NCBI GenBank assembly: GCA_009733575.1
Contig: ML769715.1
Span: forward strand, 1 to 64,000
Origin: Gymnopus androsaceus JB14
Taxonomy: Eukaryota; Basidiomycota; Agaricomycetes; Agaricales; Omphalotaceae
Direction: 5' to 3'
DNA: 64,000 bases
Made by a program: the position numbers and the translations under genes. Under the pieces are notes generated by a model. The model made no database searches, was not told where the DNA came from, and worked only from the letters and a program-made list of their open reading frames with translations. Within the stretch, counting starts at the first letter, position 1, and every line of letters starts with the position of its first letter. Positions 24,111-35,040 of this stretch are shown one piece after another.

Positions 24111-27100
24111 ATGGTCGAAGATGAGATCGAATTCTTAGGTGCTCGGCCTCGAGCTTTACACCCCTCTGTAAACTCAGTGACTGGTAAGCCGTACCCTTTG
24201 TGGCATCTACTCATCGATAACCCTTTTTATTATAGGCTTTACACTGCATATCGAGAAGAATGGAAATGAACCAGGTCTTCGTATGATGTTTCGCAAAGTG
24301 AATACCAATACCGTCGTAGTGGGTCGCAAGCCTCCCAATCATGGCTCTGGCGGTATCTACGATAGCGACAACGCCAAAGCAATGTTTCGCTGTCCTGTAG
24401 TGAGCAGAGCTCATGCCAAGTTTACCTTTTCTGATTCTGGCCTGGTATGCTCAGTGCTCTCCTCCTTTCATTCCAAGTACTGATAAACTATCATCTATTA
24501 GCTCTATCTTACCGATACTTCTTCTCACCATGGAACCCACATCCGCCAACCTTCACATTTAACTTCCAATATGATCCCTACCCAGATCCCCGTTCAAGTC
24601 CACAATGGTGATGTCATTACCTTTGGCAAATCAGTCGGCAGGAACAACGAGATCGTCAGGCCTATTGTTGCTAGAGCTGAATTGATCTATCACACTCCTA
24701 CCCCAAGAACACCCACTAGCATTATCAGACCTACCTCCTCAGGTCGTTATGGGCTCGGTTCCACTTCTCCTGATGATAACTCTCCCTCAGAGTCGTCCTC
24801 GGAAGATAACGCAGATGATGACATCGCTTCACCTTCATCGCAATCGGACCATTCATCAGACCATGATTCTGATATTGTGGAAATACCTTCTTTCCCCAAG
24901 CGCATTCGCAGCATGATAATACCAGCATCGAGGCCTCTTTTTGATTCCCCAGCTCCTGCTTCTGATTCGCTTTCCATCATCGCGAACGATGGTAACGATG
25001 AATCCGATCTTGCGACGACTATCGGTGATCGTCGTGCACGTCTTCTGGCTGACGCTAGATGCGAGCTAGAAAGCGATATGTTTACTCGCAGGGCCAATCT
25101 CCTGAGGAATTACCGCACTCGCTATCCATCTGACTCTCTACAGCAAGGGAAAAGGTCCAAATCCAAATCCACGTCGCCTATGGAACTCGCTACGCCATCT
25201 CCGTCGCCTTCACCAGCGAAGATCCTACTCAACGAGACATCCTCCGAGACCTCCAAGGATGGCAATGGAAATGAGAACGAAGGTAGTCAAAATATTTCGC
25301 CCTTGCTTCCGACTTTCTTCGCATTCGATATGCCGACTCCAGGCCCTGTTCAATCTCCGTTGGATTCTCCGCCTCCTTTGCCTTCCTCGTCTCAACCTGC
25401 CTCCAATGGCGAAGGTTCTTTCGAGGTCATTCCTTTTGCCGGTCATGCACAGGAGGAAGACGCAGCATCAGCTCTTGCTCATTTCTTGCCCTCGAATGAA
25501 TCCTTCCCTGGGCCAGATGTGGTGATAGAGGATGAGATCGAGGTCGAGGAGCAACAAGAACAAGCAGATCCTGAGGCCGAGTCGATGAAGCCCCTCGACT
25601 GTAATGCTGCTGTCGATGAGGACGAGCGCATGATGATGGATGAGCAAGTGTTTGATGAGATTCATCATGGTTCTCCTGCTCCTGCGGGGTGAAGGATGCT
25701 AACGAACTTCCATCGTTGCTTGATTTTGATGATACTACCGTAGGCCTAATTCTTGCTCTCTTACTTCCGTTTCATTGAACGATTTTTTTAGATGGATGCT
25801 GCCGCTCCCGGCGCCGAGGCTTCAAGCTCAAGTTCTGATATCTCTGTCGCAGCCTCGAAATCCATTTCTCCAGTGAATGGAATGTCGAAATTCGTAGATC
25901 TCCGTGCTGCGTTGTTTTCTTTGAAGGTGAGCTTTGAATCTGATTCTTGGTTATTTGACTATGACTAATGCTACGTTTCATGGACATAGGAGCGTTTGGG
26001 TACCAGCTTGACTACTTCGGCGGCTCCTGGTTCTGCTTCAGGTTCCAGCGCTGCTGCTCCTGGCGGTGGTGCCAATGCCGAAGTCTTTGAGGCGCATGAG
26101 GCGCAGCTGAAGGAGATCGATGAGAAGCTGTCGGCTATGACTGTATGTCATGGAAACCTCTATCTCTCTCTTTCCTTCACTGACATCGTCATCAATAGAC
26201 AAACATAACCGCTCTTCAGCTCCAAAATCGCAAATACAAATCCCGATTCAACTCCAACGTCACTACTATGAACTCGAAGTTGTCCCAGCTCACTACGCTC
26301 GGCACAATTACCTCCGACATCTCAGCCGCACAGTCTAACCTCACATCCGCCAAAGGGGATATTGACTGGATGAAGACTGACGTCCGGGACCTGCGTACCG
26401 ATGTCGACGTAGTGAGGAGTGATGTCGATGTCGTCAGGAGCGATCTTGATACAGTTAGGAATGACATCGACGGCGTGCGAAGCGATATCGATGAAGTGCG
26501 GAATGACAACGAAGGAATCCGGATGGAAGTCGATGGAGCACGAAATGACATTGATTTCATTAGGGGTGATGTTGACGCTGCTCGAAACGACGTCGATGCG
26601 GTCAGGGATGACTGCGAGGGGATTCAGGGTAATGTGTCGGGATTGCAAGCGGATATTGGAGGTGTACGAATTGATGTTGATGGGCTTCGGGTTGAATTTG
26701 ATGATGTGAGGAGGGATGTCGATGATTTAATGGGAGGCGAGGGGGTAAAGAAGGAGGTGTGGGAGCTCAAGGAGGACTTTGACAAGTTGCAACAGGATTG
26801 GAAGGACTGGAAGGAATATGCGGTTTCCAACCTTAGCCCCATCAGCACGAAAGAAGAGCTTAACGTCATGGACGAAGGTATCAAGGCACTATCTAGTCAA
26901 GTCGAGGAGGCCAACCGTCGGATTGGTATTCAAGAAGAGGGACTGAAAGCGTTCCAAGCCCGAGATGAAGAAACGGAGACTGGTAAGAATGCTCATGCAA
27001 ACGAACTAGCGGGAACAATTGAAGGTATGTCACTTCGCCACTCATGATTTGTCTAATCTCTCATGGTTGCCCGTTCTATAGCGCTACGCAAGATTCAAGA

Positions 27101-27596
27101 GAAGAGCACAATCGAACTACAGGCCGCTGAGGCTGCACGCGTTCAAGCTGAGAATGAGTTGAGAGCAATCGTTGCCGTGCGTAAAGATGTAGAGGCCCAG
27201 CTTCTTGCGGCACAGGTATGTATATTGCCTACAGGTTCGGATCGTCGTTCTGACACGGACCAGGCTGCATTCGAATCCTTCTCCTATCCGACTACGGCCC
27301 AGTCGTCGCTGAAGCGGAAACGCGCTGATGATAGCGAGGAATTTGGTGCCAGTGACTGTGTGATCATGGATGTTGACGAGAGTGTCGATGTTGGGTCCCG
27401 TTCCGACTCCTTCGTCGACTCGACAGACAACGACGCAAGCACGATGGTTCCGAATGCAGATGGTATCCTCGTCCCTTCACCCAAACGAGCTCGACGAACT
27501 GCGAGAGCACGTCGTGCTGGAACTATCGCTGTGCAGACTGTGACTGCGATTTCTATCGGAGCTGTCGCTGCTTGGACTGCTTTGGCATTCAGTTAA
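24111..27596 (+). CDS. FHA-domain, coiled-coil, C-terminally membrane-anchored protein
   Basis: FHA domains bind phosphothreonine peptides. Start ATG 24111 (MVEDEIEFLGARPRALHPSV). The FHA core is visible: VVVGRKPPNHGSGG, the conserved SRAHAKF (S-x-x-H), TDTSSHHGTHIR and NGDVITFGKSVG. A long acidic, Ser-rich linker follows, then DLRAALFSLK, then about 17 near-perfect heptads (26382-26738), more coiled coil, basic clusters (SLKRKRADD; PKRARRTARARR) and a final hydrophobic segment TIAVQTVTAISIGAVAAWTA ending at the stop. This FHA-coiled coil-tail anchor order resembles SLMAP/Far9-Far10/PRO45 of the STRIPAK complex; a nuclear-membrane protein of another kind is possible. The frame breaks at the G run 25686-25689 (stop at 25690-25692); one more G would join it to the downstream frame, which continues smoothly through a 51-nt intron. 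The gene is therefore probably single. Confidence 0.82.
26382..26738 (+). repeat. 17 tandem 21-nt heptad repeats in the FHA gene
   Basis: The encoded heptads follow VDxVRxD / IDxVRND with Val/Ile/Leu spaced for a coiled coil and Asp at fixed positions. The units are related in DNA as well as protein, so the array probably grew by unit duplication. Confidence 0.85.
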
Positions 27597-27857
27597 GTGG
27601 GGAACGTCGGGTCTGAGACTGTAAGTTGCGACGATTTGGATAATGTAGTAGCAGTACCGATCTATCTGTAATATATAGTGTACGAAAGAGTTGTTTTATG
27701 TGTACAAATTAGGTTGAAGATTTCGCACGGTGGCAAAGCGCATTTTTGCAATTGTCTCCCAACTCCAGTTGGTGTTTATCTTTCGCCACCAAACAGACTA
27801 GCTTTCATGCGCCTTTTTGTTCAATACTACCTGTATGAGTCATGACCGCAAATACTC

Positions 27858-28190
27858 TGTTTTTTTGGGTAGGAAAGGCTAAAAGGATGGCCGTTATGAA
27901 GTCCACCGCAAGTCGGGTTTAAAACTTTACTCGAATGCCTGGCCAGTCTCTGACAGTCAGGTCGAGCGCGTATCTACTTTGAAGACGTTCAACGTCGATT
28001 ATTTGGCTCCGCAGATAGACCGTTTCAAAGTTACTTGGCGAAATTGGTGTGTTTGTCCTACTGCAACTTTAATCTTCGAATTCTGACTATATATTTTTAG
28101 AAGGCTCTTCAGGATTGATCTCGTTGGCATTGAAGAATCTCTCGCAGCCAAGTCGCTAGAAGAAGAGATTCAAAGTGCCGCGTGGCTTGT
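27858..28190 (+). pseudogene. Possible gene fragment, unrecognised
   Basis: A plus-strand open stretch reads like real protein (containing KDGRYEVHRKSGLKLYSNAW and KTFNVDYLAPQIDRFKVTW) and runs to a GTGTGT donor near 28046. Joining at the following TTTTTAG acceptor creates a stop at once, so the gene is a fragment, broken, or wrongly parsed. Family unknown. Confidence 0.28.
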
Positions 28191-28469
28191 TTGAGGTGTG
28201 ATTGGCTTGTACGCCACACCTATGGACTCGGACAGTCAGTCACATAAGAGCAAGACACGGTACTTAGTACGCTTTACTGCTGGATATAATAATCAATCGA
28301 CTTCTGCTTGATAGTACTACAACCAGTAGTATTAGTTTACCTGCCCGCAATTTCTTGATTTCTCCGAGGTGAGATTTTTGCACCACCTGAAAGTAAGATT
28401 TCCTCCGTCCCTTTTCGAATCCTCTCCGATTTTTGAGATTCAAAGTCCCGAAATACGTTCCGATGCTGT

Positions 28470-28557
28470 GCTTCCTTAGCTCAGCCGGTGGAACGCGAGT
28501 CTGATATTTGAGGTTCTTTGAGGACTGTATTCGCAAGTTCGAGCCTTGCAGGGAGCA
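28470..28557 (+). tRNA. tRNA-like gene or tRNA pseudogene (anticodon arm irregular)
   Basis: The acceptor arms GCTTCCT (28470-28476) and AGGGAGC pair over 7 bp and are followed by discriminator A. An A box (TAGCTCAGCCGG) and a B box (GTTCGAGCC) are intact, and the T stem GCAAG/CTTGC is perfect. The D stem has one mismatch. The anticodon region is abnormal: CGAGTCTGATAT is followed by the direct repeat TTTGAGGTTCTTTGAGG, and no complete 5-bp anticodon stem can be drawn. It could be an intron-bearing tRNA or a decayed tRNA with a 10-nt duplication. Identity is not assignable; GAT would sit at the anticodon position. Confidence 0.45.
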
Positions 28558-29511
28558 TAGGATTATGGTGTGCAAGTATTTCTTTTTCCGACTGCCTACT
28601 CTTTCCGGCCCTCTCGCTCTCTGTTACTGTGCTAGAGCTATATACTATACACTGTGAAAAATTTTAAAAAGGTTAGCACTCCCGGATTACTTTAACCCCC
28701 ACATCCAAACGCATGATGGAGCACTCATCGTCTACGAAAGAAATGCCTTTCCCCCCGAAAACCTATCTAACGGTTAAAAACGATGAAAATTTCAAAGCTT
28801 GAATACGGCGAACGCGTCGATATCATTACTATGGATGCTTTCTTGTTTCACTAGGCTTGCTGTATCTTACCAGGTGAAAAGATAGACGCGACAGAGTAAC
28901 CCCTAAGTACACCTAAACTAGGTTTATGCCTGTGTATGTCGTATTGAATCGGAGCTAGGCGGCGCGCGGCTCTAGGAGTACAGTCCACCAATTCCTCGTT
29001 CTGTTATACTCAACGTGTAGAACCGGTGCCAAAACTTCGATCTTCTTCTAATCTTTCAAAGTCAAAGTCGAAATTTTCCAAGGCTACTACCACAGCATGT
29101 TTTGGGCGTCCTACTGCTCTGCCTCTTACAGCTGCAACAGGCTGCCATATTCAAGCCCATGTTAAGTATACGCGCGGTCCTTCTACAAATACCGTAGTCA
29201 CTATACCGTGCAGCCTACAGTTCTCCTACCTGCTCCGTTTCGCCTTCTGCTTACCGTGCCAGGATAGATGGGACATCCGCTGCGGAAAGACCGACAAATG
29301 CCATATCGGGAAAACCCTCTAACGGAGCTGTTGCTCTGGCGTTGTTAGCCACCTTTAAACTCACCCGAACAACGAACGCCGGTGGCATGGTGCGTACGTC
29401 GTCTAACATGCATGCATGGGCAGCTTACACTTTCTTAGACTTATAGCAATTTGAAGTTGAAAACGGTTACTCCGCTTTTGTTTATCCGCAAACCCTTGGA
29501 AGCGGAAGTAA

Positions 29512-30726
29512 ATGTCTGTGCCCCTGTGGTCACAAGGCGCCGAGACTTTCTTTAAAACCGCTTCCTTTCCACCTTTTGTCCACGAACTAGCACGAACCAC
29601 AGAACTACAGGATTTCCCCGAAATGCACGCTCTCAATCAAAAGCAAACCAAGCACATGTCATTGCCTTGGACGTATCTGCAGTCGCGCAGCACGGAAACC
29701 ACTCTGACAGCTTCACGTTCGGATTCACTTTCTGAGCAGTCTCCTGCAGGGCAGGTACTGAGGAAATCTGAGGATTTTCTCCTTACAACACAAACAAAGT
29801 CAAAACGATTTTCAGAAGTTCCTTCAGCTGTACCAGGAGGTCTTCTCCATCGTTTACAGCGAGTTTGGAGGCGCTCCGCTAGCTTCGTCTTCCCGCAGAA
29901 CTTCTCTGAACGCCACAGCCGGCCATCGTCTAGACAACGGATAAATGCCGGCGATATATCATCCTTGCTTACTCATGCGAGACGAACCACATCCACTTCT
30001 CTACCCGCAACCCATTCCATGACTTCCACTGGAAATCCTACTCCTTCATCGTTTACGCATCATACTCGTGGAGAATCTACATCCACCCATTCTCAAAAAT
30101 CATCCTCCAATTCCTCTAGCTCGACAGCTAGTTCTTATCGAATACCTCTCAAAATCCGGGATTTCACGTACCAGACGCCGGATCCTAGACACCAGGGACT
30201 AGGCGAAGATGGGCGAGGGACGTTGAATGTTCCGAAGGAGAATCGAGTGCGGGTGATATACAAGATGTTGCTGGATGATGCTGGGTATCAAGCTTGGAAA
30301 CAGGCTGCTATCGGTGCGAATAGGGAAGCACCCGATAGCGATGAGACAGATGCAGACTCGGATGAGGATGAAGATCAAGAGGATGAAGAGGATGAAGAGG
30401 GCTGGGATGGGCAGTGGACCATGCCGTCTGATGATTCGACGGATCCCAACTACGCTGACGAAGAGGAAGAAGACATTGGTCCTCTGAGTCCTGGTTTATA
30501 TCGTGCGCTTTACAGCTTCGACCCGGAAGGCTCACGGGAGATGGCTTTGAAAGAAGATCAGGTAGTGCGCGTGGTTGGTCCCGGTGGCGGAGTAGGTTGG
30601 GCCGTCGTTGTGGTAGACGGAGTGGACGAGAAAGGAAATAAGCGGGCCTCACAAAAGGATAGACAGCTTGCGCTCGTTCCGGAGAGCTATTTGGAAGCTC
30701 TCACCTTGGACGATGATGAGGAGTAA
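29512..30726 (+). CDS. SH3-domain protein
   Basis: An intron-free 404-codon frame starting ATG 29512. The N-terminal 200 residues are Ser/Thr-rich and probably disordered. A conserved-looking block contains YRIPLKIRDFTYQTPD and RVIYKMLLDDAGYQAWK, then an acidic stretch (ETDADSDEDEDQEDEED). The C-terminus is an SH3 domain: RALYSFDPEG (ALYxF signature), EDQVVRVVGPGGGVGWAVVV and ALVPESYLEAL. The single C-terminal SH3 after an acidic linker resembles the fungal Nbp2/Skb5 adaptors, which bring phosphatases to MAP kinase pathways, but I cannot prove orthology. The frame is intact. Confidence 0.85.
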   Translation: MSVPLWSQGAETFFKTASFPPFVHELARTTELQDFPEMHALNQKQTKHMSLPWTYLQSRSTETTLTASRSDSLSEQSPAGQVLRKSEDFLLTTQTKSKRFSEVPSAVPGGLLHRLQRVWRRSASFVFPQNFSERHSRPSSRQRINAGDISSLLTHARRTTSTSLPATHSMTSTGNPTPSSFTHHTRGESTSTHSQKSSSNSSSSTASSYRIPLKIRDFTYQTPDPRHQGLGEDGRGTLNVPKENRVRVIYKMLLDDAGYQAWKQAAIGANREAPDSDETDADSDEDEDQEDEEDEEGWDGQWTMPSDDSTDPNYADEEEEDIGPLSPGLYRALYSFDPEGSREMALKEDQVVRVVGPGGGVGWAVVVVDGVDEKGNKRASQKDRQLALVPESYLEALTLDDDEE

Positions 30727-31372
30727 GAGATGTCTTAACGTGATTACAATCTCGTCTTTATTTCTCTGGCTATCACTTATCGCCATCTCTTCGTAGCTTC
30801 CACGGAGTATTTTTTGCATATCTGTTTATCCATCTTCGTCATTCCTACCGCGATCCCGTTCGTCTGAATCCCCAGTTTTCTTCTCCTTTGTGGCTCCTCT
30901 CCCCTATGCTCATCGTTGTGTTCCCTGTCCCTGCAATTCTTCCCTTCTCGAGGTCCTGTTTTGCAATATATCACTGCTTGTGGATATACCCCGCATCTTG
31001 TATCATGCTTTCCGTCATCATTCGCCTAAGTTAACCCTTCTTCGTCTTCTTCGCGTTGTTATCATATTGACATTGCGCTACTTACTTGCCTACATCGTAC
31101 TTAACTGCCCTAGATTTCTTGTATAATTATCCCTGTTCTTTCTTGGTGATCCAATATGTTCATTCCCTATACCGCTTGGTCGCGGTTGGATTAGTATCGA
31201 TTGTCTGACGATAAAAAGGATGCGACAGTCCCATTATGATTATAAGAAGATAAATAGGTATATGCGTAGTTGGGTACATAGTAGTAAATTATAGATAAAT
31301 ACATGGCTTCAAGCTTCATATGTAGAGTGGGATCATCAGTATTGTCAGTCCGGGTCCAGTCCAACTCCCTTC
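30727..31372. other. Intergenic, convergent 3' ends
   Basis: Pyrimidine-rich 3' region between the convergent SH3 and membrane-protein genes. No gene seen. Confidence 0.5.
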
Positions 31373-32838
31373 TCAGACTTCATAATACCCTTTATTACTA
31401 TACAGTGGTTTCTGTTCGAGAAGAGTATCCGTATCAAGCTCGGATTTTTTCATTGTATCCGTAGCTTGATCGCTGCTCTGAACGCCCTCGGTACTAACCC
31501 CAAGCCCAGAACGCACAAGTATCAACATGGGTGCGATACTCTGTCCATGATGCGTCAGAACTTCAGGGAATGACAGGCAGTTGTTTCAGCACTCACGACG
31601 ACTTGAATCAAAATAGGGAATATGTTGATTACTAGTGGTACCGCCAGTACCGTTATCAGCGAAATGAGAAGAATGATTGGATAAATTATTCCAGACTCGA
31701 CACTGAGGAAGTAGTAATTAGTCGGCCGTACAGTGAAGAATAGAACAGGTCTTACAAAATGGCAAAAGCGGTGTTGTACTGCTGGAAGAGAGCACGATAG
31801 CCCATATGTGTTACCGTGCGGCGTATCCACCAAATTCTTCCCGCTGAAATTAATGGTTAGCACTGGCGTTAGCAGTCTAAGAGTCGACACACCAATCATG
31901 ACCGTCAATAGTACATTAGTGAAGAAGCTAACAACCAAGCAAGTTATTAGCAATGCTTCTCCTACTTTAGGCATCCCCAGAAAGGCGGTAAGATTCCGAT
32001 CACTGTCCATATAGAATGTTTGACCATTGGGGATCTGGTCTCCAATTATGGAAGCTATCCCTAGAGCTGCGGTTTTATAATGAGTTTACGGATAATCACT
32101 CGTGTATGTAGTTGACCATACCGAGGTTTACAGCAGTGAGGAAAGCGGGAGGAAGGATAATAAACTTGCGAGATTCCCAGATGTGATATAGACGAAAAAG
32201 CTGAGAAAGTGTTAATGGGAATGTCCTCAGCCTTCGGCGCGGCAGACATACCAAGATGATATCGGCGCAACAACTATAAGCACAGCTCATGAGTCTCCAT
32301 TTACAGAAAGTCCGCACAAGACCTACTTTGCCAAAACGTATATGACCATTGTTGTCAATCTAGGAAGGCGGCCGTATGATAAGTATCTTTCCCTAATGAA
32401 GAAAAATATCACTGACGATAAACCATCAAACGCAATCTCCCCCTCTCCACTGGATCCACCGTCGCTGTAAAAGCTCCCACTAAGTCCCAAAAATTGTCCA
32501 TAGATGCTATGGTTAGCCCTATCCCGATGGTGGCAAGCGAAAACAGAATCGTCGTCGTTATAAAGTGGAACCTGCGGTATGCTGAGCTTTTACGCCCCCG
32601 AAGGACATATATGCAGACACCGAAGAGGCAGTGTATACCCCTAGTAATGTGTTTCAATGAGCCAGTCGGTCGATGCGTCGATATGGATGAATGGAGCGAA
32701 CCGTAAAGCAAGAGGTCAATCTGAAGGAAAATTTTAATGCTATATATCGAGACATTCGCTTCGTGCAAAACATACCACTAATACCAAGAGGGGCCCCGCT
32801 GCCCATATCTGAAAATCTTGACTTGGAGAGCGCGACAT
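31373..32838 (-). CDS. Multi-pass membrane protein, mushroom-type hypothetical family
   Basis: Start ATG at 32838 (MSRSPSQDFQIWAAGPLLVL). Exons then give CLFGVCIYVLRGRKSSAYRR, FHFITTTILFSLATIGIGLT, a DIILLFRLYHIWESRKFIIL-type segment, PPAFLTAVNLG, GEALLITCLVVSFFTNVLLT, VESGIIYPIILLISLITVLA and, after the last intron (donor GTGAGT near 31605), SIAPMLILVRSGLGVSTEG with a hydrophilic tail ending at 31373. About seven membrane helices are expected. Many Agaricomycete genomes carry large numbers of such proteins, with the helix-loop W-R-x-Y-x-I-W and a late IAPxLI motif; their function is unknown and any receptor-like role is speculation. All exons join through introns of about 50 nt and no frame break was found. 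Confidence 0.78.
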
Positions 32839-33385
32839 TAGGGAAGGAAGAGAAGCGGGGAAGACACAAGATGAGTAAGTTTTATTGAGGTCTCAAGGCG
32901 ATGTCAATAAAGCGGATCCAAGAGATAAAACGTTTCTCACCACAAGCTTTCCTTCTTTATTTAAACACGAAACCGCGTTTGAGGTTGCTATACAATAATT
33001 ACCGGAAAATCCGGGGCGCTGTGCGCCCATTAATGCATTTGTACTAGTGCTATATGCGAACCTAAGCATGTACGAAGGCTTCCCAGAGGCCTGGGCAACA
33101 CTGGAACTGGATTGTGAGTACTTAACGGCTCAATGTCAGCAATACATGCAACACTTTACTCACCGTGGCGGTTACGGTTCACGCATTGCAGCGAACAATG
33201 GTAGAGAGAGGATCAGAGAACGCCGCGGGCCATGATTAACATCAATATCTAAGATCTTTATCTTTCATACGCATCACAGTGGTAGTTGGACAACCAGGCT
33301 GCATCTCCTGGGGGGTATATACACAATCGGACACACTCACGGCCCTGATCTCACATTCCACATTCGGCAGCTCACACCTCACATT
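32839..33385. other. Intergenic
   Basis: 5' side of the membrane-protein gene; no gene seen. Leads into the repeat-rich block. Confidence 0.5.
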
Positions 33386-33805
33386 CAAAATGTCCTCAGG
33401 CCCTTCGGGCTCACCCTAACCTCTAACCAGCGCCTTCGGCGCAAACCCCTAACCTAACCAACGCTAACCGCTAGCCAGCTAACCGGTGGTGCCCAGTTCT
33501 AACACTTCCACTTGCCGTGCCTGAAAAACACATTCACATCTGGAGGGCGCACATTCACATTTGATGGCGCATATTCGGTTACAATTCGGTTAAATGAATT
33601 ATCCGCCTGATTTATAAGCAGCTTGGGAACTCCCTGAGGCATTAATTCGCGGCCGTAGGCCGCGCCGCCGTTAGGGCTAGCTCTGCTAGCCCTAACAATG
33701 CAGATAACCTGAGCTAAATTTTCGCTGGTTAGGTTCGGGGTTGGGGCGCCGACGGCGCTAGGTTAAGGGTTAGGGTTGCCCGAAGGGCCTGAGGACATTT
33801 TTCCT
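33386..33805. repeat. Inverted repeat with GC hairpins and telomere-like motifs
   Basis: The left arm (about 33386-33460: AATGTCCTCAGGCCCTTCGG, then CCCTAACC motifs) is inverted at about 33724-33805 (GGTTAAGGGTTAGGGTT, then CGAAGGGCCTGAGGACATT). The arms contain stems capped by TTCG loops (GCGCCTTCGGCGC) and runs close to the TTAGGG telomere unit. No coding capacity. Confidence 0.75.
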
Positions 33806-34517
33806 GCGCAAAATAAAGCTTTAGAGTGCCCGCCGACGACTCCCTGGCTCGGGGGACCCCCGAGCGCAGCGAGGGAGGGGAGGGGAGCGGAGTGCGGGCC
33901 TGAAATTTTGCGTGCTCGTCCGACCTAAATAGGAAGTTGAAAGCCAATGTGCATGCTCCAGATGTGAATGTGCGCCAAGGGGCGTTCAAGACGTAGATTC
34001 ACTAAACTGACTCTGGAAAAAGTGAAAGCAAGGACCCCAAGAGTACCCTACTACTTTAAATTAATATCCGATGATAGCCGCTCAATTTTGTGCTCCAAAA
34101 GGTAACTCTGTCGTAACTCTATCGGATTTGCACAGCTTGCGGAGACCGGTCATTGCTGCAATGCGAAAAGTCGGATGGGCGCTAAACTTGTTCTTCCAGT
34201 TCTTGCACTTCGGTGAGGCTCTCTCAATCATATCTCAGCCCAGAAAAAAAATCCAAAGAGGCAAATTAACATAAATTTGCATAATAATTTGAATGAGAAC
34301 AAGTCCGAAGTTACTTTATTGGCTCAGTAAAAAGATGTGCTCAAGAGGTGTAATTAGTGAAGTGGCTGTGTTTTTCAGGACCCCGGGACCCAAAGTAGTA
34401 GTACTACCTGGGGGTAGTCGGTTTAGTGAATCTACTTTTTGAACGCCCCTTGATGTGCGCGGTTCAAATGTGAATGTATCACTCAGGCACGGCAAGTGGA
34501 AGTGTTAGAACTAGGTC
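33486..34517. mobile_element. Older inverted-repeat element, interrupted by a hAT-like insertion
   Basis: TTCTAACACTTCCACTTGCC (continuing GTGCCTGA) at about 33494-33521 is inverted exactly at about 34482-34509. Flanking ACATTCACATCTGGAG and CGCACATTCACATTT motifs continue the arm homology. The right arm is split by the 477-bp insertion at 33976-34452. A palindromic GC-rich block (33628-33712, with GTTAGGGCTAGC) also has an inverted partner at about 34545-34610. Outer limits are uncertain. Confidence 0.65.
33976..34452. mobile_element. hAT-like MITE, 477 bp
   Basis: Terminal inverted repeats of 37 bp start CAAGGGGCGTTCAA and continue GTAGATTCACTAAAC, with about four mismatches between ends. 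The 8-bp duplication ATGTGCGC flanks both sides exactly (33968-33975 and 34453-34460). Both features fit hAT. No transposase is present. Its termini differ from those of the element at 4573-5607, so it is another family. Confidence 0.85.
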
Positions 34518-34753
34518 ATACCCCAGCTAACCCGGGACGCATCTGGGGGCATTGTTAGGCTAGCGGAGCTAGCCCTAACGCCGTAGCGGCCTGCGGCCGC
34601 GATTAATGCCCAGCTTAACCGATTGACTTACCATAAATGGTATGTCAATGTGAGTGTGAGCTACGCGAACGTGAGCGTGAGCTTCAGGAACGAATGTGAA
34701 GGTGGTCACCCTCTCCTGGGGATACCAAATTCCGCGATAAGCTAGCAGAGCGC

Positions 34754-35030
34754 GCTTATCAGAGGATAAGCTAAGCACGGCTTGAGAGTCGGCAGTGCGC
34801 GGTTGAGCGCTTTTATCCTTTTGGAGTCGACTCTCATAGCCGTCGCTCCTATATCTGTTTTTATTGAGCTTCCACCCACCCACTCCCTGTTAGAAATATC
34901 CTTAATCCTAATACCAGCGTCTCCCGACGTTCCGGCTTTGACCGCGCGGTGGTTAATTCAAAGAAATATTTGCCCACCCGCGCGGGCCAAGCCCAGCCAA
35001 ACCCTCTCTATCTAAGATAAGAGATAAATA
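34754..35030. repeat. Dispersed repeat family, copy 1
   Basis: Begins with GCTTATCAGAGGATAAG and contains CCACCCACCCACTCCCTG, then TATTTGCCCACCCGCGCGGG, then GCCAAGCCCAGCCAAACC, ending in AAGATAAG-type sequence. The same ordered blocks recur at about 38954-39230. It is a diverged interspersed element of unknown class. Confidence 0.65.
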
Positions 35031-35040
35031 CTCGTATTAC

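Larger units (their letters stand above)
27597..29511. other. Intergenic with a gene fragment and a tRNA-like sequence
   Basis: Apart from the open stretch at 27858-28190 and the tRNA-like sequence at 28470-28557 I see no gene. The open stretch around 29026-29322 has no family resemblance. Confidence 0.45.

Noticed and set aside
26216..26648. Minus-strand repetitive open frames within the FHA gene
   Set aside because: Antisense shadows of the 21-nt heptad repeats.
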